NCBI RefSeq assembly: GCF_026625145.1
Contig: NZ_CP113088.1
Location: 2,645,501 to 2,709,500, forward strand
Source: Lacinutrix neustonica
Lineage (GTDB): Bacteria > Bacteroidota > Bacteroidia > Flavobacteriales > Flavobacteriaceae
DNA: 64,000 nucleotides
Reading direction: 5' to 3'
Made by a program: the position numbers and the translations under genes. This document shows, in pieces, positions 19,640 to 30,199 of this stretch. Below the pieces are notes generated by a model. The model was not told the origin of the DNA, did no database searches, and worked only from the letters and a program-made list of their open reading frames with translations. The stretch's first letter is position 1. The number at the start of each line of letters is the position of its first letter.

Positions 19640-20284
19640 TCATTTAGTAATTAATTTATACAAAATGAAATAAGGGGAAATTTCAAGTGTGCAAAGATAC
19701 AAAATAAAATAAAATAAGTTGTTTTTTAATAGCCTAAGATTGTCTTTTATAAAGATTAAAATACCTATTAAATTAATTAAAAGTAAAAGGGTTACAAAGG
19801 TTATGATAATAGTCTGTGTCACATCAAGAGTGTATATAAGTAGAGCGTTCAAAGGGATTAACAGCAACCCTATAAAAGTTTTGTAACTGATTTTTACAAA
19901 GAGATATTCGCTAATAATGCTGTCCATTTTGAGTATGCTACTCACCAGCCGTTCCATTAAAATTTTCACGGTAATAATAATGAGGATGGCAAAAGCTAGT
20001 TTATAAAGCGTTATTTGTGAGCTGGGGTCGATGTGACTGTTCAAATGATAACTCACAAAACCCAAAATAGAAATTCCAATAACGAGATTTGAAAACAGAA
20101 GTGCTTCAAAAGTATCCGGAAATTTCTGGTCACGCGCATAAATCTTTAAATACCGGTAATTAATTAGAATAGAAGCAAAATCACGAAATCGTTTTGGATA
20201 TAAGAGCTTAGTAATACTAACTAGTAGTAAACACAAGACTAATAAAACGGTATAAATTTCGGTTGATATGATTTCTCTAAGCAT
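19640..20284 (-). CDS. DUF4271 membrane protein
   Basis: This 214-residue protein has about five or six hydrophobic segments and the DUF4271 arginine/lysine-rich loop LYPKRFRDFASILINYRY after the first helix. Function is unknown. Its stop is 25 bases upstream of the hemD start. Confidence 0.82.
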   Translation of the reverse strand: MLREIISTEIYTVLLVLCLLLVSITKLLYPKRFRDFASILINYRYLKIYARDQKFPDTFEALLFSNLVIGISILGFVSYHLNSHIDPSSQITLYKLAFAILIIITVKILMERLVSSILKMDSIISEYLFVKISYKTFIGLLLIPLNALLIYTLDVTQTIIITFVTLLLLINLIGILIFIKDNLRLLKNNLFYFILYLCTLEISPYFILYKLITK

Positions 20285-20363
20285 GTTGTAAAATTATTAT
20301 AAAAAATTAGAGAAGATGCATCATTATTAAGAAATATTTAGAAAAAACTAACCTTCAAATATG

Positions 20364-20371
20364 TACATTTG
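20364..20371 (+). promoter_or_regulatory. -7 promoter box (TACATTTG) of the glycosyltransferase operon
   Basis: It matches TAnnTTTG. Because it overlaps the first codons of the longest open frame (from 20361), it argues that translation starts at the later ATG at 20394. Confidence 0.65.
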
Positions 20372-20393
20372 CCTCATAAATGAAATTGAGTTA

Positions 20394-21116
20394 ATGCAAG
20401 ACGCTCTAGTTATTATTCCAACATACAACGAAATCGAAAACATTGAAGCTATTGTTAAAGCGGTGTTTACATTAGATAAAGCGTACGATATCTTAGTGGT
20501 TGATGATAATTCACCAGATAAAACTTCGGAGCGGGTAAAGCTGCTTCAGCAAGAGTATAAAAACCGGTTATTTTTAGAAGTAAGAAAGGAAAAAGCAGGG
20601 CTGGGGACCGCCTATATTCATGGTTTTAAGTGGGGATTGGAGCGCCATTATGAGTATATTTTTGAAATGGATGCTGATTTTTCTCACAATCCCAAAGATT
20701 TAATCAGACTTTATGATGCTTGCCGTAAAGAAGGCGCCGATGTGAGCATAGGTTCTCGCTATATTAAAGGGGTTAATGTCGTAAATTGGCCCTTAAGTCG
20801 GATCATACTTTCTTATGGCGCCTCAATTTATGTAAAACTTATTACTGGCATGCGCGTGCAAGACGCAACAGCTGGTTTTATATGTTATAAAAGGAAAGTC
20901 CTTGAAGCCATAAATCCGGATGACATCAAGTTTATAGGATATGCGTTTCAAATTGAAATGAAATTTAATTCTCATTTAAAGCATTTTAAAATAGTAGAGG
21001 TTCCTGTTATTTTTACCGATAGGATTAAAGGTAAATCAAAATTAAGCTCAAGTATTATATCTGAGGCCATTTTTGGAGTGATCTCTATGAAATTAAAAAG
21101 TATATTTAATAAATAA
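20394..21116 (+). CDS. Polyprenol monophosphomannose synthase-type glycosyltransferase (GT2)
   Basis: This GT-A glycosyltransferase of the dolichol-phosphate mannose synthase family transfers a hexose from a nucleotide sugar to polyprenyl phosphate at the cytoplasmic face of the membrane. Motifs are ALVIIPTYNEIENI, VVDDNSPDKT, FEMDADFSHNP (the DxD) and IGSRYIKG, ending in FTDRIKGKSKLS. It has about 240 residues from the ATG at 20394; the longer 5' frame contains the promoter box and is unlikely to be translated. Dihydroorotase follows 6 bases after the stop. Confidence 0.92.
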   Translation: MQDALVIIPTYNEIENIEAIVKAVFTLDKAYDILVVDDNSPDKTSERVKLLQQEYKNRLFLEVRKEKAGLGTAYIHGFKWGLERHYEYIFEMDADFSHNPKDLIRLYDACRKEGADVSIGSRYIKGVNVVNWPLSRIILSYGASIYVKLITGMRVQDATAGFICYKRKVLEAINPDDIKFIGYAFQIEMKFNSHLKHFKIVEVPVIFTDRIKGKSKLSSSIISEAIFGVISMKLKSIFNK

Positions 21117-21122
21117 CGCTAG

Positions 21123-22469
21123 ATGAACAATAGAATAACACTCATAAAAAATGCGAAAATTGTTAATGAAGGCACTGTTTTTAATGGTGACATTCTAATT
21201 GAGGGTGAAAAAATAATCAAAATTGATGCCTCGATTAGTGCGAAATCGGCAGATGTTAATGTGTTTGATGTAGAGGGTAAATATGTGCTACCGGGAGCCA
21301 TAGACGATCAAGTTCATTTTCGAGAACCGGGATTAACGCATAAAGCCAATATTGAAACGGAATCGCGTGCAGCCATTGCTGGAGGAATCACCTCCTTTAT
21401 TGAAATGCCAAATACAAATCCGCAGACCACCACCATAGAAAAACTAAATGAAAAATTTACCATCGCCAAAGCGACATCGTATGCTAATTATTCATTTATG
21501 TTTGGTGGTACTAATGATAATTTAGATGAGATTCTAAAGTTAGATCCAAAACAAGTGGCTGCTTTAAAATTATTCTTAGGGTCTTCAACTGGAAATATGT
21601 TGGTGGATAACCCTGAGGTTTTAGAGAAAATATTTTCTAGTACCAAATTGTTAATCGCTGTTCACTGTGAAGATGAAGCCACTATTAGAAAAAATACAGA
21701 AATCTATAGAGAACGCTATGGTGATGATATTCCCATGAATTTACATCCTATTATTCGTAGTGAAGAGGCCTGTTACCTCTCTTCCTCTAAGGCTATTGAA
21801 TTAGCGAAAAAAACAGGAGCCCGTTTACATGTGTTTCACTTGTCTACAGGTAAAGAAACCAAATTGTTTAGTAACAAGATCCCATTAAAAGATAAGAAAA
21901 TAACAGCGGAAGTATGCATTCATCATTTGTGGTTTAGTGATAAAGATTATGACGAAAAAGGGACACTAATAAAATGGAATCCAGCGGTTAAAACCGAAAA
22001 AGATAGAGATCAATTATTAAAAGCGTTGTTAGATGATAGAATTGACGTTATTGCCACAGATCATGCGCCACATACATTAGCAGAAAAACAAAATGTATAT
22101 GCCAACGCGCCGTCCGGCGGCCCTTTAGTGCAGCACGCGTTACCAGCTTTGTTGGAAATGCATCATCAAGGAAAGATTTCAATTGAAAAAATTGTAGAAA
22201 AGTTATGTCATAACCCAGCGATTTTGTTTGAAATAGAAAAACGAGGGTATGTTAAAGAAGGTTATTATGCAGACTTAGTGGTGGTCGATTTAAATAATCC
22301 ATGGACAGTAAATAAAGATAATATTTTATACAAATGTGGCTGGTCTCCATTTGAAGGCACAACTTTTAAATCAAGAATCTCACATACTTTTGTCAATGGA
22401 GGGTTAGCCTACAAGAATTTTAAGTTTTATGAGACAAAATATGGAAAACAATTAACATTCGACCGATGA
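21123..22469 (+). CDS. pyrC: Dihydroorotase
   Basis: It converts carbamoyl-aspartate to dihydroorotate in pyrimidine synthesis. This 448-residue amidohydrolase shows the zinc-site motifs [11 protein letters not shown] (a variant of the usual DxHxHxR motif, with Gln in place of the first His), [16 protein letters not shown] and [10 protein letters not shown]. The first His position of the canonical metal pair is not His here; some class I dihydroorotases of this group share the [10 protein letters not shown] form, and the others remain. The stop overlaps the start of the DUF4296 gene by 4 bases. Confidence 0.9.
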   Translation: MNNRITLIKNAKIVNEGTVFNGDILIEGEKIIKIDASISAKSADVNVFDVEGKYVLPGAIDDQVHFREPGLTHKANIETESRAAIAGGITSFIEMPNTNPQTTTIEKLNEKFTIAKATSYANYSFMFGGTNDNLDEILKLDPKQVAALKLFLGSSTGNMLVDNPEVLEKIFSSTKLLIAVHCEDEATIRKNTEIYRERYGDDIPMNLHPIIRSEEACYLSSSKAIELAKKTGARLHVFHLSTGKETKLFSNKIPLKDKKITAEVCIHHLWFSDKDYDEKGTLIKWNPAVKTEKDRDQLLKALLDDRIDVIATDHAPHTLAEKQNVYANAPSGGPLVQHALPALLEMHHQGKISIEKIVEKLCHNPAILFEIEKRGYVKEGYYADLVVVDLNNPWTVNKDNILYKCGWSPFEGTTFKSRISHTFVNGGLAYKNFKFYETKYGKQLTFDR

Positions 22470-22959
22470 AAAGAAAACTGCTTATAGGTCTAATAATGGG
22501 TTTTGTTTTAGTCTCTTGTTACGATGTTAAAAAACCTAAAAAACCATCTTCTATAATCTCTAAAGATAAAATGGTTGTTGTTTTGGTAGATATGTCCATT
22601 ATGTCTTCTGCAAAAGGAGTGAATAAAAAAAGGCTTGAAGAAAATGGTATTGTGCCGAATCGTATATATATGAAAAACATGGTATAGATAGCACTCTTTT
22701 TGCTGAAAGTAATGCATACTATGCTTTCGATATAAAAACGTATGACGCTATTTATGCAAAAGTAAAAGATAGTTTAACAGCATTAAGAGACAAATACAAA
22801 GCCATAGAAACTAGAGAGGACAAGGAGAAAGAAAAATTAGATTCTCTTAAGCTTACTAAAATTGTAACTGAAAAAAAATTAAACAAGGAAAGAGAGAGTA
22901 CGTCCAAGAAACTAATACCCAATTTAAACGGGCAGCTAAATCCTTTGAAATCTAAATAA
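22466..22959 (+). CDS. DUF4296 lipoprotein
   Basis: This 164-residue lipoprotein has a lipobox (FVLVSC, Cys about 18), then the DUF4296 domain ([10 protein letters not shown], and [21 protein letters not shown]), and a charged coiled-coil tail rich in Lys and Glu. A frame break at 22655-22658 (CCGA for CCAGA) hides the second half; corrected length is 495 bases. ATG overlap with dihydroorotase indicates one operon. The 3' end overlaps the convergent epimerase gene by 8 bases. Function unknown. Confidence 0.85.
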
Positions 22960-23966
22960 CCTCGTCTTTTAAAAATATGGCCGCTGTAATTACTATGCTA
23001 TCAGTAATTGGTGTAAACTGAGTTTTTAAATGTTTTTTTAATTTAGTCGAACTATACGTTGTTTTAGAAATTAAAGTATTTGCAAGTTGTCTCGGTGAGT
23101 TTTCTTCGTTTTCCAAATAGTTTATTTGTTAACCAATCCAGTCTCCAACCCAGTAGCAATAACCATTTTTTAGCTTCTTTTCCAGGAGGTTTAACGTTTA
23201 GAGCGTGTGCAATGGATTTAATAAATTGCTCATAACTCCAGTTCTCAGCCACAATAATAAACCGTTCATTTATAAGAGCGCTGTTCATGAGTTGGGTCAT
23301 ACTGTTTACCACATCATGCACAGCAACCAAAGGTACTAGTCCGGAAGTGTAGTAGTTCGTGCCTTGGTGCACTGTTTTAAAAATGGAGCCACTACCATGC
23401 TTCCAAATTCCAGGACCTATTATGACGCCAGGATTAATAATAATGGTATGTAACCCTTCTTGAGCACCACGCCATACTTCCAGTTCTGCACCATATTTAG
23501 TAATAGCATATACACTGTTGTCTGCTTCAGGATTCCAATCGATTTCTTCGGTCGTTATAACTCCTTGCTTAGGCTTGCCAATAGCTGCTATAGAGCTCAC
23601 GTAACAGAGTTTTTTTATGTGTTCTGAGAGACATAAATTCACAATATTCGCAGTGCCTTCAATGTTAATTTTTTGAAGGCTATTGAATTTATCAGGTTCA
23701 AAAGAGACGAAAGCGGCACAATGATAAACGTGAGTAATAGATTTGAAGGCTTCCATTAAAGATGGTATGTCGTTTAAGTCGGCTTTCACCCATTCAATAG
23801 AGTCAAAAAGCGTATCGGCATTTTTAGTATAATAAGAAAAGATGCGTTTAACGTTTTTTAATTTCTTTTCATTGCGGTATATCGCCCGAACAGCTTGGTT
23901 TTCACTTAATAATTTAAAAAGTAAATGAGCACCTAAGAATCCTGTACCGCCAGTAATTAATATCAT
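22952..23966 (-). CDS. NAD-dependent epimerase/dehydratase (extended SDR)
   Basis: This 337-residue extended short-chain dehydrogenase has the NAD motif MILITGGTGFLGAHLL at the N-terminus, VYHCAAFVSF, and the catalytic YAITKYGAE (YxxxK), with IINPGVIIGPG after it. A frame break at 23090-23095 (TCTCGG on plus) truncates the uncorrected frame; correction adds about 45 C-terminal residues. I choose the ATG at 23966 because the NAD motif then begins at residue 1-2, as in relatives. Substrate unknown: dihydroflavonol-reductase-like or nucleotide-sugar epimerase-like. Confidence 0.85.
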
Positions 23967-24019
23967 CTGTCTAAGGTAATAAATATTCAATATTGTATCT
24001 TAATTATACAGCTATTTTT

Positions 24020-24027
24020 ATCTTTGC
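24020..24027 (+). promoter_or_regulatory. -7 promoter box (TATCTTTG) of tyrS
   Basis: It matches TAnnTTTG, 27 bases before the tyrS start. Confidence 0.65.
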
Positions 24028-24054
24028 GACGCGATACACAAAAGCACAAGAAAA

Positions 24055-25366
24055 ATGGCAAATACATTTGTAGAAGAATTACGTTGGAGAGGAATGATAC
24101 ATGATATCATGCCAGGGACAGATGAGCAACTCAATAAGGAAATGACAACGGCATATATAGGATTTGATCCTACTAGTGACTCGCTACACATTGGAAGTTT
24201 AGTGCCAATTATTCTTTTGGTTCATTTAGAAAAAGCAGGACATAAACCTGTGGCTTTGGTTGGCGGAGCCACGGGTATGATAGGTGATCCTTCAGGAAAA
24301 AGTGACGAACGAAATTTATTAGATGAGGCCACTCCGGCACATAATGTGGCGGGCATTAAATCGGTACTCTCTCGATTTTTGGATTTTAGTTCCTCTGCTA
24401 AAAATGCACCGGTTCTAGTTAATAATTACGATTGGATGAAGGATTTCACCTTTATCGATTTTGCCAGGGATGTGGGTAAGCGTATTACTGTGAATTACAT
24501 GATGGCAAAAGATTCTGTAAAGAAACGGTTGTCTCGGTGAAGAAGGTAACGTGGGAATGTCTTTTACTGAATTCACATATCAATTAATTCAGGGCTATGA
24601 TTTTTACCATTTACATAAAACTTTAGATTGTAAATTACAGATGGGTGGCAGTGATCAATGGGGAAATATAACTACAGGTACAGAGTTAGTGAGACGTATG
24701 AATGTAGGGGATGAGGCAGCAAAAGCCTATGCTATGACTTGCCCATTAATTACCAAAGCCGATGGGTCTAAATTTGGTAAGAGCGAAGGCGGGAACGTGT
24801 GGTTAGATACTGAAAAGACTTCGGTATATAAATTCTACCAATTTTGGTTAAACACGACTGATGAAGATGCAGAGAAGTATATTAAAATTTTTACATTTTT
24901 AACTAGAGCAGACATTGACGCTTTGATTAAAGCGCATCAAGAAACGCCACATTTAAGAACATTGCAAAAGCGGTTAGCGGAGGAAGTAACTATTTTTGTG
25001 CATAGTAAAGCAGATTTTGATAAAGCCCAAAAGGCTTCGAACATCTTATTTAGTAAACATTTTAATGAAGAGATTAGAACTCTCGATGAAAAATTATTTT
25101 TAGATGTTTTTGAAGGGGTTCCCCAAGCTGAAATATCTAAAGCAGATCTAGCTGAAGGTGTAGACATGATCGCTGCACTTGCAGATAAAACCAATTTTTT
25201 ATCCAGTAACTCTGAAGCACGACGCGCTTTAAAAGAGAATGCGGTTTCTGTGAATAAAGAGAAAGTTACGGCGGATTATAAGATTTCTACTGAAGATTTA
25301 ATTAATGATCAATACATCGTACTAAATAAAGGTAAGAAGAACACGTATATTATTAAAATAGTATAA
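24055..25366 (+). CDS. tyrS: Tyrosyl-tRNA synthetase
   Basis: It attaches Tyr to tRNA-Tyr. The corrected product is 436 residues, the family length. HIGH is seen as [11 protein letters not shown], the tyrosine pocket as [13 protein letters not shown], the KMSKS loop as [11 protein letters not shown], and the S4 RNA-binding domain is at the C-terminus ([15 protein letters not shown]). The frame breaks at 24532-24537, where TCTCGG replaces TCTGG; restoring it gives [18 protein letters not shown], the conserved sequence. Confidence 0.97.
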
Positions 25367-25384
25367 GGCTATTGCATACATTCC

Positions 25385-25430
25385 AAGAGACCTCACAGCA
25401 TTTGAAAGCTGTGAGGTCTCTTGTTTTTTT
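25385..25430 (+). terminator. Rho-independent terminator after tyrS
   Basis: The strong hairpin AAGAGACCTCACAGC / GCTGTGAGGTCTCTT is followed by G and seven T. Confidence 0.93.
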
Positions 25431-25449
25431 GACTAGCATCCATATATAA

Positions 25450-25522
25450 CAAAACGGACTTCCAAAGTGGTATTTGTATAACAAGAAGCCCGCCTGCAAA
25501 GTTGCAAAACGGACTTCTAAAA
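25450..25522. repeat. Short imperfect direct repeat
   Basis: The string CAAAACGGACTTC occurs twice about 60 bases apart, between the tyrS terminator and the YHS gene. I see no gene here. It may be a small mobile or regulatory remnant. Confidence 0.4.
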
Positions 25523-25568
25523 ATTAGTCAACCAACTAAAACTAATTTTTCTTTAACATAACACTTAA

Positions 25569-26014
25569 TCAATCTTTTTCACTAATCAATCTCCAATTTT
25601 GGTCGGCTTTTTGTTGCAAACCTTTCACATCTTCTTTTTTCCATAATTTTAAGGTGTTAGTTCCCCAAGAATTATAGAACAAATAGAGTTTGCCATCCCG
25701 TATTTCGAACGTTTCTGCATCTATTGAGACTTTTTTTGCTTTTTCAGCAATAGCGTACGCACAATAGCCACCGTATTGTGGCAAGTAGTGTTTTGGATTT
25801 TTGTTGAACGCTATGACATGTTGTTTAGAGATAAACTTATAGTTTACACCATCGTACGTCGTGGTATATTTTTTTTGCCTTCTTCTGCTTTATTTTCAAA
25901 ATAAGACACAACGTCGTAGCCTTCAGCGGCGTACCCGTTTTTGGTATTGTAATCAGTTTGGGCGTAAGTTGCGAAAATCCCAAGGGAAATGAATATATAA
26001 ACCAATGTTTTCAT
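25569..26014 (-). CDS. YHS domain-containing exported protein
   Basis: This 148-residue protein has a signal peptide (MKTLVYIFISLGIFATYAQ) and a YHS domain (GYAAEGYDVVSYF, YKFISKQHVIAFNKNP, PQYGGYCAYAIA). YHS domains are thought to bind metal through Cys/His. The C-terminal part (LFYNSWGTNTLKLWKK) is typical of the flavobacterial subgroup. The frame breaks in an eight-base T run on plus (25869-25876), where nine are needed, so this is a homopolymer undercall. Monocistronic. Confidence 0.87.
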
Positions 26015-26073
26015 AATCGGTTTGTCGCTATATCTGCTCAAATATTACAAACAACACAATAGTTATGGACAAT

Positions 26074-27053
26074 TTATAAAACCATGAGGTTACACCCACG
26101 AATATCACTAGTATCAAAGCGGCCTATAATTTCAAAAGTATGGTTTGAATACGTACGACCTAAATCCTGAGTAGCAATAAAAGAGCAGGAGTTAATGTTT
26201 GCGGATCAATAATATTAATAGCACCTGTTTTACCTTTTGCTTGAATAGTTAGCGCATCTTCTGTATCTCGTGTTATTATTTTCATCCAGCTTGGGCATTC
26301 AAAAACACCTTGGCCTTTAGAATAAGCTTGGCTCAATAACTCGGTCATCCCATACTCACTGTGAATACGGGCAACACCAAAGCCGGTTTTGAGCAACTCA
26401 TGTAATTCTTCTCGAATGAGCTCTTTACGCCGGCCTTTCATACCGCCAGTTTCCATAATAATGGCGTTGTTTAGATTAAAGGTATGTGATTCTATTAAAT
26501 CTAATAGGGCAAAGGAAACGCCAATAAGTAGTACTTTTTTTCCTTCAGCATCTAATTTTATAAGTGTTTTACTTAAGGCCTCAAGATTATCTAAATAGAA
26601 GCCGCTTTCCGGATGTTGTGATTGTTTTATCATCGCATCTACCATATAAATTAAAGAAGATCCCTCTCGTTCTAAATAGCTTGGTAATAATGCAAGCACA
26701 ACATACTCATCAATAGCCCCATAAAAATGCCTAAAGGCGAAGTGGAAACTGTTTTCATACATCTTTAAATCGGTGACATGGTGTTTACTGGTTGTATTTC
26801 CTGTAGTGCCGCTACTTGTAAAGGTTTTCTGAATGTCTTCTGAAGAACTTAATACTTGATGAGATTTAAAAAACTGGATGGGTAAAAAGGGAATGTCTTC
26901 AACAGATTTAATATCACTTGGGTGCTTGTACAACAAATCACAAAAAGAGCGGTACACCAAATTATTTTCAAATTGAAATTTAAAAACAGACAACGCCATA
27001 GCGTTAAATTCGGCTTCTGTTTTTATATTGAAAATGGCTTGAGAGTTTATCAT
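26074..27053 (-). CDS. LuxE/PaaK-family acyl-protein synthetase-like enzyme
   Basis: This 326-residue protein of the LuxE acyl-protein synthetase family (ANL-like adenylating fold) has IPFLPIQFFKSH, the phosphate-binding loop TFTSSGTTGN, a METGGMKGRRKE motif and EYGMTELLSQAY (the acyl-adenylate motif). A break at about 26202 (CGGA where the minus strand should read TCTGG) cuts the uncorrected frame. Correction gives INIIDLANINSCSFIATQDL and a stop at 26074. The ATG at 27053 is chosen; the longer frame upstream has an unrelated N-terminus. No luciferase or reductase partner is nearby. In Bacteroidota such proteins are often lone genes of unknown substrate. Confidence 0.82.
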
Positions 27054-27166
27054 TATACCGCAAAAATAGCAAATAAAGATAGTAATATTAAAAAGATCCT
27101 GTTCTAAAAACGGAGGTATTCGAGGAAGCATTTTAAATAACTTAAGAAATAGGATCTCATATAATA

Positions 27167-27197
27167 AAAAAGAGCGTTATAATAGATAACGCTCTTT
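27167..27197. terminator. Terminator hairpin after the lamin-tail gene
   Basis: The hairpin AAAGAGCGTTAT / ATAACGCTCTTT is flanked by A and T runs. It is 20 bases beyond the stop of the minus-strand lamin-tail gene. Confidence 0.85.
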
Positions 27198-27217
27198 TAA
27201 AGTATAATAAGTAAAGC

Positions 27218-29270
27218 TTATTTAATCACTAATTTCTTAGTAACAGTGGCTCCATTTTGATTTAATTTTAAAATATAAAGTCCCGTATTTAGTTTAGAAA
27301 CATCCAAACGGTTGTTTATTGTTTTATTTAATACTTGCTTTCCTAGAATATCGAACACAAGGATATTAATCGCTTCGTTAGAAGCTGTAGTAATCTCTAT
27401 ATATCCTGTATTCGTTGGATTTGGATAGATTGAGAAGTTTAATTTATTGTTAAATACTGTTTTGCTTAATGTGTTTGAATAAGTCGCAATTGGGTACGGT
27501 GAGGTGGTAGCAGCATTTGTAGTGCCTCCTTCTAATTGATTAGTCCCACTAAAAGTCCAATTAGATTCTACAAACATATTTCCATCTCGGTCCCGAATTA
27601 GATAATCTGTACGCCCAACCATCTAAATAGTCCCATGTTTCTCCAGTGCCGTCTACATTTACATCCCCAAAAGTATCAATGATCTGACCGTTTTCATAAA
27701 GTTCTATTGAATCATCGCCATTAATCCCTACAACTCCGTTTACGTATGTTGGCGCCATACCAAAGAAATTATTGAATTCCGTGCCTTCAGTAGCCAAGAA
27801 AATTCTATCACCAGCAGCTATGGCGTCAGCGGGAAAACTATACTCTATATTTCCAGCAGAAGATCCTGCGCCATTTGTTATAGAGCTAATTCCAAAAACA
27901 CTTAAATCTGGTATGTCAGCTAAGGCGTATAACTCAATGCCTTTGGGTGTTCCACCCGGATTTGGACCGTCATAAACTCCAACTAAAACCAAAGCATTTG
28001 TTGGGGGACCAAAGACCGTGCCTGACACAGCTATAGTTTCGTTTGTTACGCCCGTAGAGGATACAGTGATGTCTCCAGTGTATGTGTTGATTGTTAAGCC
28101 AGCAGCTAGTCTTACATAAACATTTGTTGTTGCAACTGTCCCTGATCCATCCGGTGTTATAGATACGTTAGGGCTAAAGGTTACGTCATCCATAGAAACT
28201 TCATAGTTCGTAGGAGCAGAAACGCTAATATCTGAAGTTAAAAACAAACCTTCAACGGTAAATACATCTGCAGCAGATGGGCCAGCGCCTTCTGTATAAT
28301 TTAGAGGGTCTAAAAAGGCAACAACTGTGATTTGCGGATTTGCGGGAGACACTGTTCCGCTTACGCTTAATACATCAGAGGCTGTTGTAGAAGTAGCGGT
28401 AACATCTCCAGCATAAGTATTAACAGCTAAACCTGCGCCAAGTCTGATGTAAACGGTCGTTGGATTAGCAGTACCAGCAGTTTGAGTTACTGACACAGAA
28501 TTTGTAAATGCACCTCCGGAAGTTAAAGATAATTCAAAATTTGCAGGAGCAGTAACTGAAATATTTTGAGTTAAATTAATACCTGACACAGCGAATGATT
28601 CTTCGCCTGAAGGACCATTATTTTCAAAGTAATCCATACTACCAACAGTTCCGGAAATAGTCACTGTTGGTGTTGTCGATGCAGTTGTTGAATACGAACC
28701 AAAAGGAACAAAAGTACTAAGTGCATTTGCACCATTACAAAGACCTTCTCCATCTAGCGCATTAAGAGCGCCGTAAGTAAAATCTACACTTAGGAAAGTG
28801 CCAGCATTAGCTGGTACTCCATCAACTCTGTAGTAATAAGTGTCCAAATGTTCCCAAGATTGTCCTGTTCCATCAACATTGGTTTCACCAAATTGATCAA
28901 TAACGTTAGTGTTGTTGTCAACAATTTGAAAAGCATCATCTCCATTATCTGTAACTGCACCACTTACCAATACATTACTAGTAATGCCGAATTCTGATGA
29001 CAATGCGGCAGAATCATTCGTGATATATGCGAAAGCATCAGTAATACTGCCTAGTGTTGATAAATCTATATTTGTAGTAAACCCACCTCCATTAGACTGT
29101 CTTACAAGATTCCAACCAGTAAAGTCTATAGTTCCGTCAACATATATTTCAACGGTTCTTCCCAATTGACTCGGGCATGGAGAATCCACATAACCGGTAA
29201 TAAGAGCTTCTTGACCAAAAGAAACACTAGTCATAAGGATTGTTAAAAATAAAAAGTAAATTTTCTTCAT
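27218..29270 (-). CDS. T9SS-exported protein with lamin-tail and Ig-like repeats
   Basis: This 683-residue secreted protein has a signal peptide (MKKIYFLFLTILMTSVSFGQ), a first lamin-tail-type domain, two Ig-like repeats of about 95 residues with the phrase INTYTGDITVSSTG or VNTYAGDVTATSTT, then a second lamin-tail domain (LVLVGVYDGPNPGGTPKGIE) and a C-terminal type A Por signal (FSIYPNPTN ... TKKLVIK). The frame breaks at 27585-27590 (TCTCGG on plus); corrected, GPDGNMFVESNWTFSGTN joins the two parts. The ATG at 29270 directly precedes the signal peptide. Surface or secreted role; no catalytic residue is evident. Confidence 0.87.
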
Positions 29271-29515
29271 AATTATGCGTTTTAAATTAGACTGTAAAAA
29301 TACTAATATTATACAAATGGAATCTCTTTTACTAGATGTCCGGCTGGTTTTTAACGATAACATAACATGTGTTGCCTCTCACATTAACAGATGATTCATT
29401 TTTTTCCTTCTATGGGTTCCATTTGGAACTTCAATGTTAACATATTGTTATCAAAAGATGTTCTTTGAGATATTACTTTAATAATTTTATCTTTACGATT
29501 ATAAATAGTCTCAAA

Positions 29516-30199
29516 ATGAACAAAAAGGACATTACCATTTTATTAGTAGATGACGAGCCGAGATATATTAGAAATTGTATCTTATAATTTGTCTGCGGAA
29601 GGCTATAGAGTGATTACTGCTCGTAATGGAGTAGAAGGTGTTAAGAAAGCGAAAAAAGAGAAGCGTGAACTCATCGTCTTAGATGTCATGATGCCGTAAA
29701 TGGATGGTATTGAAGCCTGTGAGCAAATTAGAAAAATCCCGAACTAAAACACACCATCATTACATTTCTTACCGCTAGGGGCGAAGATTATTCTCAAGTA
29801 GCTGGTTTTGATGCGGGGGCAGACGACTACATCACAAAACCGATTAAACCTAAGGTGTTAGTTAGCAAAGTTAAAGCCCTATTAAGACGGTTAAAAACGG
29901 AGGATGCTACTGCTGCCGAGGTGAGAATAGGAGACATTATCATTAATCGGGAAGAATACAAAGTGATTTTAAAAGGCAAAGAATTAATATTGCCAAGAAA
30001 AGAGTTTGAGCTTTTATCATTGTTGGCTTCAAAACCAGGAAAAGTATTTAAAAGAGGGGATATTTTAGATGCGGTTTGGGGCAACGAAGTGATTGTTGGT
30101 GGTCGAACTATAGATGTTCACATTAGGAAATTGAGAGAAAAAATAGGCGATCATTATTTAAAAACAACCAAAGGGGTAGGCTATAAGTTTGTTGAGTAA
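29516..30199 (+). CDS. PhoB/OmpR-type response regulator
   Basis: This 227-residue regulator has a receiver domain starting ITILLVDDEPDILEIV, phospho-acceptor in LIVLDVMMPEMDG, and Lys in YITKPIKP. A winged-helix output domain ends RTIDVHIRKLREKIGDHYLKT. Three TCTGG-class errors lie in the receiver: CCGAGA at 29558, CCGTA at 29694 (a substitution that makes a false stop) and CCGA at 29739. The net shift is zero, and restoring CCAGA gives three canonical Pro-Asp/Pro-Glu pairs. Its stop overlaps the kinase start (TAATG). In flavobacteria this pair is annotated as PhoB/PhoR-like. Confidence 0.9.

Noticed and set aside
20361..20393. Upstream start for the glycosyltransferase
   Set aside because: The -7 box TACATTTG lies within it, so the transcript begins after that point; the conserved protein begins at 20394.
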